Of a stretch of 64,000 nucleotides of DNA, positions 22,922-33,900 are shown piece after piece. The notes beneath the pieces were generated by a model, which saw nothing but the letters and a program-made list of their open reading frames with translations, was not told the DNA's origin and searched no databases. The position numbers were made by a program, and so were the translations under genes. The stretch's first letter is position 1, and every line of letters starts with the position of its first letter. The DNA comes from Bradysia coprophila (taxonomy: Eukaryota; Arthropoda; Insecta; Diptera; Sciaridae): assembly GCF_014529535.1 (NCBI RefSeq), contig NC_050738.1, positions 5,312,140 through 5,376,139 of the forward strand. Direction: 5' to 3'.

Positions 22922-25900
22922 TCATTGAATTTTCGCGTACGCATCGACCTTTTTATGGAACCAACTATAATATTCAGCAGCAGCGATTTGCGTTTGATTT
23001 AGAGCTTTGCTTAGGTTTTCCGGCGATAGATTACCTCTGAAAGATCAAAAAATTCAATTAATTGCCAGTTAATTACACAACCGTTTGACGAGCAACTTAC
23101 ACAAAGACTTTCGTTTTAAAGAAATCACAGCTGCTATGGTAGACGTACGCAGATGAACTGCACAGACCTTTCCAGAGAGATATGGAAAATTCTTGAATTT
23201 TCAATGGAAAACCGGGAGCGTACTGATCAATCTGTAAAGGAAATATTGATTTAAATGCGCACATGATTACTGTTCGAAACATTATAACGGATGGATGGAT
23301 GAGTGCAGGCGGATAGGTTTCCATATAAATCGCGAAACCGATAGAAACAACATACACGCTGTGAACTCCACTGACAGAATTAACTACTGTCAGAACCATG
23401 GCAACTAGCCTCTGATCCGCTGGTGGAAAAAATTGTTTTTCAATATGAAAAATACTATTCGTACCATGGACTAAAAGACTTTTTTAGCGTATTCGATGTT
23501 CGGTGTCTGGAAACTTTTCACACGCTAAAAAAGACTTTTTGTCCTATGTACGAAATGTACTATTCTTCCCGGAAGCAAAAAAAGTGAAAAATTTCCCATT
23601 TTGCAAGTAAAAACTTCCGAGTTTTGAGTCATCAAATAAATCGACAACAGTGAGGGCTTCCCGGGAGTGTCACTCCCGTGATCCCACACGTTTTCCACCA
23701 GCGTCTGATCCTGTTAAAAAGTGATGTGAGCAAGAAATGACCTTCCACGCATCAATTCTTCCAACAAGTTCAAACTTCGACACCGACGTTTAACAACGTC
23801 TTTGTTGCATTTCCACGGACGATCCGAGGCTTTCTGTAATAACCGACCACACCAAAGTGTCCACTCGCATCGTTTGGTCAGTTATTCTATTCAGTTTAGT
23901 CCGTAGCGTATGTGCTGTGTGCTAATATCCATCACAAAAGTTCGAGTACTTCAAGGCCTCGACAAAAGTTTCAGTTGAATGTATTGTCACATTCAACTAC
24001 GTCTTAAGCTCAACCGCTCAACCCAACCCATATATTCCCATCAACAATCTATCGATTTATCAAGAAACTTACAAAGTTGACCACGATTGGTGTCTTCTCC
24101 AAAACAACTAATTTGACCGCCTCGCATCGATCCAGTACGAAATTCCATCCGACAATGCCAGCATCGCGTAAAAATGCTGTGTACGGTTGCACGGCCGTAC
24201 ACGTCTGATTCACATAAACGGGAACATTCTTTTCCGCCCATTGATAGCCACGTGCACTCGTCGACATAGTTTTCGTCCAGGCAACCTCAACGTACGGCAG
24301 TGTGCCAGTTTGTTGTAGGAATTTTCCGGTAGCCGATTTGGCGAACACACCGCCGTGAATGTGAGTGTCGTATGCCAGCAACGAGGAAATGATGCCAATC
24401 AAAAGAAACGATCCGAATAACCATGGACATATCGACGATGAGGATTTGGTTTTCTTTTGCGATTTTTCCTGTAAACCCTGTGGAAATGTGGGAGAGAAAA
24501 TTAGATTAGAAAAATCGTCATAGCTGGGTGGACTCTCAAGTTGATTTATTGGTTCAGGTAGTTGACGGTCATTATTACCTTTGGCTTCGCTTGAGCTTTA
24601 TTTTGTTTTGGTTTGCCCATTTTTTTTGTCTACTCTGTGAGATGAGTTGTATGTGAAAGCTAAAGGAACCGTTTCGATTAATCGTTTTAGAAAATCGTGA
24701 ATGTCTAGTGTCAATCGCAGAAAAAAAATCGTTTTTCAAATACAACAAAGAGCAGAGCAATCGCAGTCAATTTATCTGATGAGGTGGACACTTTCAATGT
24801 GAGAGGTTAATCATTTTCGCGATATTAGCGAATTAATCAACTCAACTGTTGAAAATATCCACGTCAGGCGTGTCGACGATTTAAAGAGAGTTACATCATC
24901 GCAGTAACGTTTTTCCCACACGCCGCGTGAATTTTCTTTGTCTGATTTCAATTGAAAAGAAAACTATTTAATTCAAGGCCGCAAGAAATTCCACTGACCT
25001 CACATCAGCTGTTACTTTATAGCTTTATACAGTCAATGCTGTCGACGAATTTATTTATTCATTTTGAAAGTCAAGGATTTTCTTATCATTCAGTATCGGT
25101 ATTAGTACAGACAGTGATGTGTGTCGTGTATAGAGTCTATGTGGCATAAATTATAGCACACTTAACGAACAATCGAATGTATTGATTGAATAATATGAGA
25201 TACCACGAATGCAGATGCATAGCAGTGCATAGATGTCTGATGGTTTAGTAACAGTTTTCATTAGTTTCTGTTTTTTTCTGTTGAAATATTATTCTATACC
25301 AAGACCGGTTGGATCTACCTACGACGATGACGACTAATGCAGCATAAAAATGCATTCAGATTGCAATGGATATAATATTCCAAAAAGAAGGAATTATGGT
25401 TGGAACTGTTGGGCGGTTACCCGATTTTATTTATATATTTTTTGTAGTTCGTTGAACTAAAAAACGTGTGGTATTGGCACAGAGTGATTATACAAATTAC
25501 AAAAAAAAGCAGTCGAAACTAAAATCGAATTCTACGAATTATCGCGGTCCGAGTTGCATAATTGAGTTTGAACTTTATTACTGAAAAAGTCATAAACCGA
25601 ACGAAAGTTTATCAAATCAAATTTGGAATGAGAAAGTGTTTCTCAAACGAAATTTTTTTTTTGGGAGCACACACCGAAAAATGTCCACGTCAAATTGTTG
25701 TGGAAGATTGATTTTTTTTTTGTGTGTAAGACACCGCGTCATCAACAATTTCATACGGTCGTACGGAAAAGCATTTTTTCGTCGATGCTCCGTTATCTTA
25801 GTCGTTAAATTTAACACATCAACCAGTTAATTATTGTTCAATTTTAACACGTACAAATTGCATTTCATTTTGCGGTTTATGTTGGCATATTCCATTTGTA

Positions 25901-28900
25901 CAGCGAAAAATCAATAGAATCGGCGTTACTTTATACAGAGAGCAGGGCTTGGAAACGGATTTTTTTTTGCGATTTCAACTATTCCATTCATTTCCACTTC
26001 ACTTACTAATTCCAAACGTTTTCCTTTTAAAGAATTATTTTGTCAAAACTGGCCTAAATTTATTTGTTTAGTCAGACAAACTAAAAAACTCAATTTAAGT
26101 TATGTGCAACGACACACCACAGTGAATTTGGTGGAATCAAATTTTAATTAAATTTTCTACTGAGAATGAAACGAACACGACTTCAATTCGATATGTTTCT
26201 ACATTAAAATATGCGTTCTGCGAGAGAGTGAGAGCGTAGTGGTTACACACATTTGCGTGTGGGTATGTGTGCATGGAATGAAATGGTTAAGATGCATGTA
26301 CATACTCTCTCTTTTGACTTTGCAAGTTGGTTATACTGCAGTGATATGTGACATGTGTTGCGTTTTGGAGGTTTTCAAGTGATTCGGAATATGTTCAAAT
26401 GTTAGCTATTCAAACAAGAGCGCACGAAACCTCGTACTGTTTACGCGAACTAAGCTTGAGTCATTAGATCAAAAATGTTTTCCGGTTGTTTATGAAGCAA
26501 AAAATTAAGAACGCGAAGCCAAAACAAACGATTTTTAGACCACGTAAAAAGAGAACTCGCACACAGTTTCTACTTTCAATCGATATTTTTCATATAAATT
26601 TTACTACACAGAAAATTCTTTTTTAAGTGAGGGTGTCATTGACTTCGTAACCTTCATAACCTTTGAATTTCATATAAGCTGGACAAAGTTTTTGTGAAAT
26701 GACTCTGAACGATGAGTAAGAAAAAATTCTAGGAGACTAGGTATTCTCTATTCACCCCATAACACTTTGTAAAGTTTTGCTGTACACATCAGATTTTTGG
26801 GCCCTAGAATCTGAAAAATTGGGCCTGACTGAAAACCAGCTACACCGAAAAAAATCCTTATTTTAGTCCCTGGCTCAGACCATTTTTTTACTATTTCAAG
26901 CGTAAAAACGGAGTTACTTCGAGGAATTTTTTGTTGCAAATGACTTCTTCCTTCCTCCCCTGAATCAATTGCTGTATACATTCAAAAATCACTGATGGCT
27001 TCTTTTTAAGTTGTTCGAAGTTTTCGCAAATTGAGTGGCATAATTAGAGATTTTGTTTGAAATAATTGAAATGTTAACCTTTTACAAACGGTGAGTGAAT
27101 CGCCATATAATCTTTAAATCTGTTACTTCATTTGTTTAAAAAATTCGGCTTGACGGTTAGCACTAGATAATTCTGTATAAAGGAGTACTAAGCAGGAGGA
27201 CAACGCTTATGTACGTTTCTAGAAGATTTGTCTTGTACCTTTACAGGTTGTGGAATTCCAATTGTTTCGGAAGTAGTTCGATATTGGAGGTGAAAACTGT
27301 TGAAAACTTTTAAAACGCTAAGGAATCGAAGAGTCACCGATATAGGATCGGGCTTATATGAAAATTTGTTCAAATTGTTCAAGCGGATTGACACAAGGGC
27401 CTGGACATGTGAGTTTCGTTATATTAGTCGGTTAGTCCCATACAAAATAGAGTTTAATGTGTCAATTGTAACACTTGGAATCCCGAATGGGGAGTGAGGG
27501 TAAATCGTTAATTATATCAATATCTAACGATCTAACAAATCCACTGAGAATGAAAGGTCTTGGCGATGCCAATACTTTTGGATAGTTATAAGAAACCGGC
27601 ATATGCGTCGCACTTGGCTTACGTATGCACAACGATGTGCTATAATCTCAACTAGCTTTGTTCACCAATGTCATATTAGAACTCCAATAGTATGATCCTT
27701 TAATGGGGCACATCTGTCGAACTTATGAACTGAGAAATAAAGGAATATTTTCCCCTTGAAACCATCGAATGTCGAAGATAAATTCGCCAATTTTCTCAAA
27801 ACAAATAAATTTGCAAAATAAACTTACTTGAATACTCTGAACTGACTCAATGATTTCCTCATGAACTTGCTGGTCTTGAGGTTTAAACGAACCGTTTTGT
27901 AATTGAATGTAGCCTAAGAAGTCTTTTAAATTAGGATTTTGCTTGATCGACGACGGTAGATTCGTCCAATTTCTGCCTGAAAAGTAAAACGACGACTGTA
28001 AGTGACATGACTATCGAAAAAACTCTTTCTTGTTGTACCTAGGTAAGACAATAGTTGCTTGCTTTCGACAATATTCTTCCTATAATGCATTTTCCACACC
28101 TTAAAGCATTCACTCTCTTCCACTAAACATTCGATCAGTGCTGGCTCCAGTGCTATCGTTTTCGGAGCATTCAGTCTTTTAAACAATGTCAAGAAGACAT
28201 TATGCAGTTTCGAGGCGCTCTTTATGTACTTCGACTGAAACAATCCGGAAAATAAATGTGTAACGAGACAAGACAAAGAAACAAAATTTGGGTCTCACCA
28301 GAAACACACTAGCACTGCTGGTCAACAACTTTTGGCAGTCTTTCGGTAAACCATTCCGTTGCAACAGCAATTCATCGAAAATGGTAAAGAATTCACTTTG
28401 CACCAGATTGATAGAATCATTGGCCGCATTCAGCATTCGATAAACATACTCGCACACCCATTTGCTGTACGATTTCATCTCGAGCACAGGCACCATAATA
28501 TTTTGCCAGACGCGACAGCCAACCGTTGCGTCCTTGTATCCACCTTGTCCCAGCGCCCACAACAAACTCAGTCCGATGGAACTGCGATTCTGGTACGAGT
28601 TGCGTAGGATCGCATTCTTAGCCAAATTCTGAACGCAAACCGTTGGCCATTCGTGGGCGATCAATTGCAGCAGAATGCTATGACCGATACAGTTCACATT
28701 GTTGGACAGATCCATAGCCAACGAAGTCAGCGTTTGATCGAAAAAGTATTGAACGTTTGCGTGTCCAGCCTCATTCAAGAGATTGTAGATTATTGCTTTT
28801 ACGTTTTCAGGTACAATGTTACTGGGATAATTGGCTGGCTTATCGGTCAGTGACGGCTGGTTCTTTACGTTCAGCTTCGAGTTCAAGTAAGCGCATAACT

Positions 28901-29413
28901 GAAATATCAGTTAATGTAGTTAACAGACAACACTCAACACGAATTGAAAGAGAAACTTACGCCCTTCAGCCAAACCAAATGATTATTCGGAAAGTTCGCT
29001 TTCATCACTTCAATATCAGCATCCAGGTCGGCGGTGTTAAATTGCTCGAAAGCAGCCTCAATGTTTGCTGGCTTACGAGGTACCGAAACACCTTTGACTT
29101 TCGCCGGCTGCGGTTGATTGACCTTTTCTACCTTCTTGGCGCTTTTGACCGTACCATTGTTGGGCTTTTTATTTTCCTTGTTGACGTTGTCGATACGAAT
29201 GTTTTTCAGAGCGTACTTTGGGACTGCAATGGACACGCTATCATTAAACGAAATCGCTCAAAAAGCTTTCATCGAGTAAATTTGCTTACGAATTTCTTCA
29301 TAAGTCGGCTTTTTGCCCAAACCGCTTGAGCCTTTCTTATCCGGACTGTCTTTCATTGCCACTGATGATTTGGATTTTTTGGCTTTGCCAACTATTTCCC
29401 ATTTTTCGGACAT
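22922..29413 (-). CDS. Tmem214: Transmembrane protein 214 (TMEM214)
   Basis: An ER membrane protein family; in mammals TMEM214 anchors procaspase-4 during ER stress. Eight exons close in frame: 29413-29290, 29223-28961, 28898-28299, 28234-28039, 27976-27828, 24477-24073, 23231-23101 and 23036-22922, giving 660 residues. The N-terminus MSEKWEIVGKAKKSKSS matches the family start, followed by a Lys/Pro-rich linker. The helical core in exon 3 has family motifs such as LWALGQGGYKD and VWQNIMVPVLEMKS. Near the C-terminus, CPWLFGSFLLIGIISSLLAY forms a membrane helix, and a lumenal helical tail follows. Introns are 62-66 bp except intron 5 (3350 bp), intron 6 (841 bp) and intron 7 (64 bp); the two long ones hold repeats and an alternative first exon candidate. 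Start and phase are unambiguous. Confidence 0.92.
23408..23712. mobile_element. 305-bp inverted-repeat element in TMEM214 intron 6
   Basis: Outer ends CTCTGATCCGCTGGTGG (23410) and CCACCAGCGTCTGATCC pair, and an inner hairpin at 23459-23552 has arms GACTTTTTTAGCGT / ACGCTAAAAAAGAC inside TCGTACCATGGAC / GTCCTATGTACGA. No coding capacity. Confidence 0.65.
24579..24620 (-). other. Candidate alternative first exon of TMEM214
   Basis: An ATG at 24620-24618 opens 14 codons (MGKPKQNKAQAKPK) ending exactly at a donor GTAATA, in the phase that joins to exon 6 at 24477. In-frame TAG lies just upstream, so this cannot be an internal exon in this frame. A transcript starting here would give a 230-residue protein holding only the basic stretch, the membrane helix and the tail. 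Confidence 0.4.
24637..27827. other. Long TMEM214 intron 5, mostly unremarkable
   Basis: AT-rich intron DNA. It includes a reverse copy of the dispersed family at 27072-27140 (GTTAACCTTTTACAAACGG, then AATCTGTTACTTCATTTG). A promoter for the alternative exon would have to lie in the first few hundred bases, where no clear core element was seen. Confidence 0.45.
27072..27140 (-). repeat. Dispersed ATCTGTTACTTC family, reverse copy
   Basis: Minus-strand match to the end motif (CCGTTTGTAAAAGGTTAAC) and to the CAAATGAAGTAACAGATTT body motif of the copies at 11428 and 48500. Confidence 0.55.
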
Positions 29414-30051
29414 TTTATTTACAAAAATCGACAAAGCAAAGAATAAATAAAAACGGCGGAAAGCGAGCTATTCTGTTGATGGAAAGAATTTTTAAAAAAA
29501 TCACAAAATAAACGGTGAGTTGATTAATGCGGTGTCACAGAAAAAATATGTAAAACAACAACAAAAAAGCGCAAGTGACACGTTTAGCATTTTGACATTT
29601 CTGACACAAAAGAAATAAAAATGAGGACATGAGAGAGACACCGGCAAAGAGAATGCGTTCTTTCGTTTCAGCGCGAAAGTAAATCTTTTAAGTTTTAGAT
29701 TTTAAATCGTACTACGTGAACGTATGTCTCTTGCGATTGATTTTAAACAATTTCTTGAATGAGCGAAGTGAGTGAAATCCCGAGTAAAATTCCGAAATTC
29801 ACCCCAAGGCATTGATCATTGTCAATGTCGTTTGATATGCCTCAATTATTAATGTATCTGTGGTGTGGATGGTAGACTTTACGCAATTTAACGAGTTGTA
29901 GCCCGAACGAGGTGATGGCGACAAGTGAAAGGGCCTAAAGCCAACAAGGTGCCAAAGCCTTGTTCCACTTGCCAAGGGTCTACATTACAAGAAGATTCTG
30001 AAATTTAAGCCCAAGACATGAAAAATTATTTGTCAATTTCACCCAGCTCCA
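29414..30051. other. TMEM214 upstream region
   Basis: Presumed promoter of TMEM214 plus spacer. No TATA box or other structure was recognised. Confidence 0.4.
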
Positions 30052-30243
30052 GTTAATGCTTGGTTTCCATTTACCAAAAAGTACTCCGTGTAAGAGACAA
30101 AATCGAATTTTTCAATTTTTGCTTTGTTTACTTGACAGCTTGCTCTCTCACGGAGTACTTTTTGTTGAGTGGAAATCATACTTAAGTTCATTTTTGTCTC
30201 TCACACGGAGTACCTTTTTGGTAAGAGGAAATTAAGCATTAAC
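30052..30243. mobile_element. 192-bp MITE with 48-bp inverted repeats
   Basis: The left end GTTAATGCTTGGTTTCC... with CAAAAAGTACTCCGTG and the right end, its complement with CACGGAGTACCTTTTTGG, pair over about 48 bases. A third CACGGAGTACTTTTTG at about 30150 lies between them, suggesting an internal partial copy. No target duplication could be assigned. Confidence 0.7.
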
Positions 30244-30586
30244 ATTGAGGCTAGTCAAAACCCTATCAGAGAGTGGATATTGACTAAACTCAATGTTTGA
30301 AAAATTTATGTGAAACTTTACATTTTTTGAGGTTAGCTCGATAAATTTGACAACTAATTTAAGAAACTACTATTGCCAATGATCTATTCAAAATTTAGTT
30401 AAGATAATCCAGCCTTCCGTCCTATTGCTTAGCGCCACCATGTCACCTCTCGAGTAGAACTCTATGGTTCCACGTTCCACATGAATGAACAATGTAATCT
30501 ATCTGTGAAATTTACTCATTCGCTACTCAGATTCAGACTTATCAACTCGCGCTGGAGGCTAGGTCCAATCCACGTCAAAACACTCT

Positions 30587-31504
30587 GAGGGATTCTTTTG
30601 AATTTCGATTGACCGAAATCGGCGCTATTTATTCCGGGACTTTTTTATACATGCCTAGTTAGGCCTTGGTGCCTAGGCCCCAAAACCAGTCTCAGATAAT
30701 TTTGATCTTCCACACCTGGCTGGTGGTCAACGGTGCGAAGTCGAAAAATGGGGTTTCGTAATCCGGATTTCATTTCCGTAAGGTTTCGAGGACACTGGCG
30801 TGTATGGGTTCGTTGGAAAGCTGAGGTCGAGTACTCCTGGATAAACGGCCGAAAATATGACTTCCGGAAAATTTCTGAAAATCGATGTAACCTCGGTGAA
30901 CTTTGGTTAGTGCTGTTACCTAACTAATGCAATTATTTGATTAAATTATTACTTATTATGAATGTGTAGGACCTCAGCTTTACAGCGATACGCATATTTA
31001 GTAGTTTGGCGGAGTGAAACACACAGTTTTCATCTGTTACGTAGTCGCGTGCCAAACTACTAAATATGGGTATCGCTGTAAAGCTGAGGTCCTACACATT
31101 CATAATAAGTAATAATTTAATAAAATAATTGCATTAGTGAGGTCACAGCACTCATCAAAGTTCACCGAGGTTACATCGATTTTCAGAAATTTTCCGGAAG
31201 TCATATTTTCGGCCGTTTATCATCAAATTCTATGAAGTTATTATTTGCCCCAGGAGTACTCGACCTCAGCTTTCCAACGAACCCATACACGCCAGTGTCC
31301 TCGAAACCTTACGGAAATGAAATCCGGATTAAGAAACCCCATTTTTCGACTTCGCACCGTTGACCACCAGCCAGGTGTGGAAGATAAAAATTATCTGAGA
31401 CTGATTTTGGGGCCTAGGCACCAAGGCCTAACTAGGCATATATAAAAAAGTCCCGGAATAAATAGCGCCGATTTCGGTCAGTCGAAATTCAAAAGAATCC
31501 CTCT
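30587..31504. mobile_element. 918-bp foldback element with near-perfect 420-bp arms
   Basis: The left arm 30587-31009 and right arm 31052-31504 are almost exact inverted copies around a 42-base loop. The right arm has one extra segment of about 30 bases near 31220-31251. Ends read GAGGGATTCTTTTGAATTTC and its complement, and TCT follows or precedes each end, consistent with a three-base target duplication. The arms carry no shared long open frame. Near identity of the arms implies recent formation or ongoing correction. Confidence 0.85.
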
Positions 31505-31856
31505 CTATGTGATATGTTCGAAAGTCCATTGCGCTATCCAGTTAGACTTTGGTTATCCCATCGCGCTTTCAGATCTCCTATGAGTTCACTCGCACATAAG
31601 ACCTGAGAGTCATGGGCAAGAAGGGCATGGCGGTCACTTAGTATTCTTCACTTTCCACATGAAATATAGTTTCTCACTAAAATCTCTGCTCCTAACATTA
31701 AAGGCCTGATGAGAGGTCCTTATGGTATTACGATGATGAGTTTGGAATATTTATCGTCATCAATGAATAAAACAAATTTGTTCAGCCACTTAACGGTTTA
31801 ATTCAAAAAGTCATACAAATTATCATTAGCATGTCCCGTGTCGATAAAGCCCACTT
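31505..31856. other. Spacer downstream of TMEM230
   Basis: Presumed 3' untranslated region and spacer of the minus-strand TMEM230 gene; nothing distinctive seen. Confidence 0.4.
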
Positions 31857-32267
31857 TCAATTGTTGAAATGAGGAATGTCATCAAACTTCTGATCACAAA
31901 TATTTAAAAATGCACAAACTATCACTTTCATATAAAATGCTCCCGGAATGAACATTATCCATCCCAAAATAAATGCTGGCCAGGCTCTGTCATCATATTT
32001 TGAGTCCCAATAGCCAGTAAAGATAACAAAGCTAATGACAAGGCAACACTAGAAAGAGTTAAATGTTACCGCAACAATCCGAAAGATTTTTATCTTCAAT
32101 CGTACCGTTCCGCCCAAAAAGAAAAAGAAGACGAAACAAATGGTTGCCCACGGAATGCTCTGGGGCTTTGTTTGAAATCGCAAGTCTTCGACGTTGTCTG
32201 TTTCCACTTTGCCTTCATCTTGCGGTATTGTTGTGTAATCACGATGATGAACATTTCTTCGCTGCAT
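31857..32267 (-). CDS. Tmem230: TMEM230-like small membrane protein
   Basis: TMEM230 is a two-helix membrane protein of secretory, recycling and synaptic vesicles. Two exons, 32267-32106 and 32048-31857, joined over a 57-base intron (donor GTACGA, acceptor TTTCTAG), give 117 residues, against 120 in human. Exon 1 encodes a polar N-terminus and the family signature DLRFQTKPQSIPW, which leads into helix 1 (CFVFFFFLGGT...). Exon 2 continues helix 1, then shows DRAWPAFILGWIMFIPGAFYM, corresponding to the DRAVPVLIIG/LPGFYHL second helix, and ends FDDIPHFNN, matching the invariant DDIPDF tail. An acceptor-like TTTACAG lies about 20 bases upstream of the ATG, so a leader exon further upstream is likely. 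The gene is easy to overlook because each exon is short. Confidence 0.88.
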
Positions 32268-32284
32268 TATGGCTTCGTTGAAAC

Positions 32285-32805
32285 TGTAAACACAGAATTC
32301 GTGTTACTGTTAAAATGTCCCAAACGACTGTTAATAACTCGCTCCTGACATATAAGTAATTGATTTAATTTTACTTTGATAGAAATACGATACTAGCTCT
32401 AGCTAATGTAGTCTTGAAGCAAACACATGTTAAAACTAATGAATAGAAGTACAAGATTCAGATCAAAAGAATTATGTAGAATTGATGATTATACAGATGG
32501 CTTATTTGCTAAATCACAGGACTTCTACTGAAGCTGTGCTGTGGATAAATACTTAATCAGTCAAAAAACCCTTAAATGTGACGCAAGTCCTTTATCTTAC
32601 TTACAAAATAACTGATATAGCTGAGGGTGACGCATTGTGCGTTGTACGCAAAAGTTTTATCAACAAAAAATTGGCTTAAAAAATTTGTGAAAGAAAATTT
32701 TATAACAAGAAAGCGTCACAAGTGGCAGATGATTCGGTTTTCTTTCGTTTAAATTCTTTCATTACATTTTCCAACCATTTTCCTAACAATACGTTCCTCA
32801 ACTTC
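32285..32805. other. TMEM230 upstream region
   Basis: Presumed promoter/leader intron. At about 32420-32520 a degraded plus-strand copy of the dispersed family is visible (ATGTTAAAACTAATGAA, GAAGTACAAGATTC). Confidence 0.4.
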
Positions 32806-33285
32806 TGGAAGTTAGGAAGTGTTAGAGGAATCATCGGTCATCCCAAAATTTAGGAACCAACCTTGGAACACCTTACTCATGTCGAAAATAACCCAGATCC
32901 ATCAAAAAATCCGATGGTAGTTAGGTAGTGCCGGAGGAAACATCTGTCATCCCAAAATTTAGGAACCAACCTTGGAACATCTCACTCATGTCGAAAATAA
33001 CCCAAATCCATCAAAAAATCCGATGGAAGTTAGGAAGTGCCAGAGGAATCATCTGTCATCCCAAAATTTGGGAACCAACCTTGGAACATCTCACTCATGT
33101 CGAAAATAACCTAAATCCATCAAAAAATCCGATGTAAGTTAGGAAGTGCCAGAGGAATCATCTGTCATCCCAAAATTTAGGAACCAACCTTGGAACACCT
33201 CGCTCATGTCGAAAATAATCCAAATCCATCAAAAAATCCGATGGAAGTTAGTTACGTTATCCCAAAATTTAGGAACCGACCTAGT
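32806..33285. repeat. 109-bp tandem repeat, about 4.3 copies
   Basis: The anchor TCCCAAAATTTAGGAACC starts at 32841, 32950, 33059 and 33168, exactly 109 bases apart, and again at 33260 after a 17-base deletion. Copies differ at only a few positions. Long chance frames cross it. Confidence 0.92.
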
Positions 33286-33809
33286 GGAAGTTAATACTTA
33301 ATGATCTCAACGATTCCCTACAAGAAATACATCACAAAACAACACACACCAATCACCACATTACCATCCATATCATGCAACAAAATATACAACTCACACA
33401 AACATACAAATTGGATTTTTTTTTGCATTTGTATGGAGACTTTGTGGAGCTCCAGCTCCAGCAACTTTTGAAAATTCCATTCTGATTTTTGGGCCAATAT
33501 TAGCCTATGACCAAAATTTCAGGAAAATCTACAAAAACGTTTAGGAGTTGCTGGATCCACTTTTCCATAGGAACTTACTAACTAACTAACTAACCAACTA
33601 ACGTGGGCGATTTCAGTTATCTGAAAAAACGAAATTTTGCTCATTTTCATACAAACTTCAATATTTCGAAGTTCAATATCTCATCTCGGCCAATTTTGAA
33701 GCTGCAGTAACGTGTGATAGCTCGTTAAACTCGTATGGATTCCTAGATTCCAGATATCCTAGTTTGGGGGTCATTGGAGTTAAGGGGGAGAAGTCAAAAA
33801 GTTGCTATA
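33286..33809. other. Spacer with an ACTA/ACCA microsatellite
   Basis: A short CTAA run (33578-33602, ACTAACTAACTAACTAACCA) lies in otherwise unremarkable DNA. Confidence 0.45.
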
Positions 33810-33900
33810 AATATGCTCCGCCGTCCTCAAAAATGTTTTGTTAAAACATTTGTGGCAGTGGACTTTCGTCACGCCCGCTTACTAACGTGCGGGCATGATC
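33810..33900 (+). repeat. Dispersed repeat, matches 47521-47605 inverted
   Basis: GTGGACTTTCGTCACGCCCG and CTAACGTGCGGGCATGA match, on the opposite strand, the segment at 47521-47605, and the match continues on the other side through GGACGGCGGAGCATA. Two copies are seen in the window. Confidence 0.65.

Noticed and set aside
32806-33285. CRISPR-like array
   Set aside because: The whole 109-base unit repeats without unique spacers, so it is a plain tandem repeat in animal DNA.
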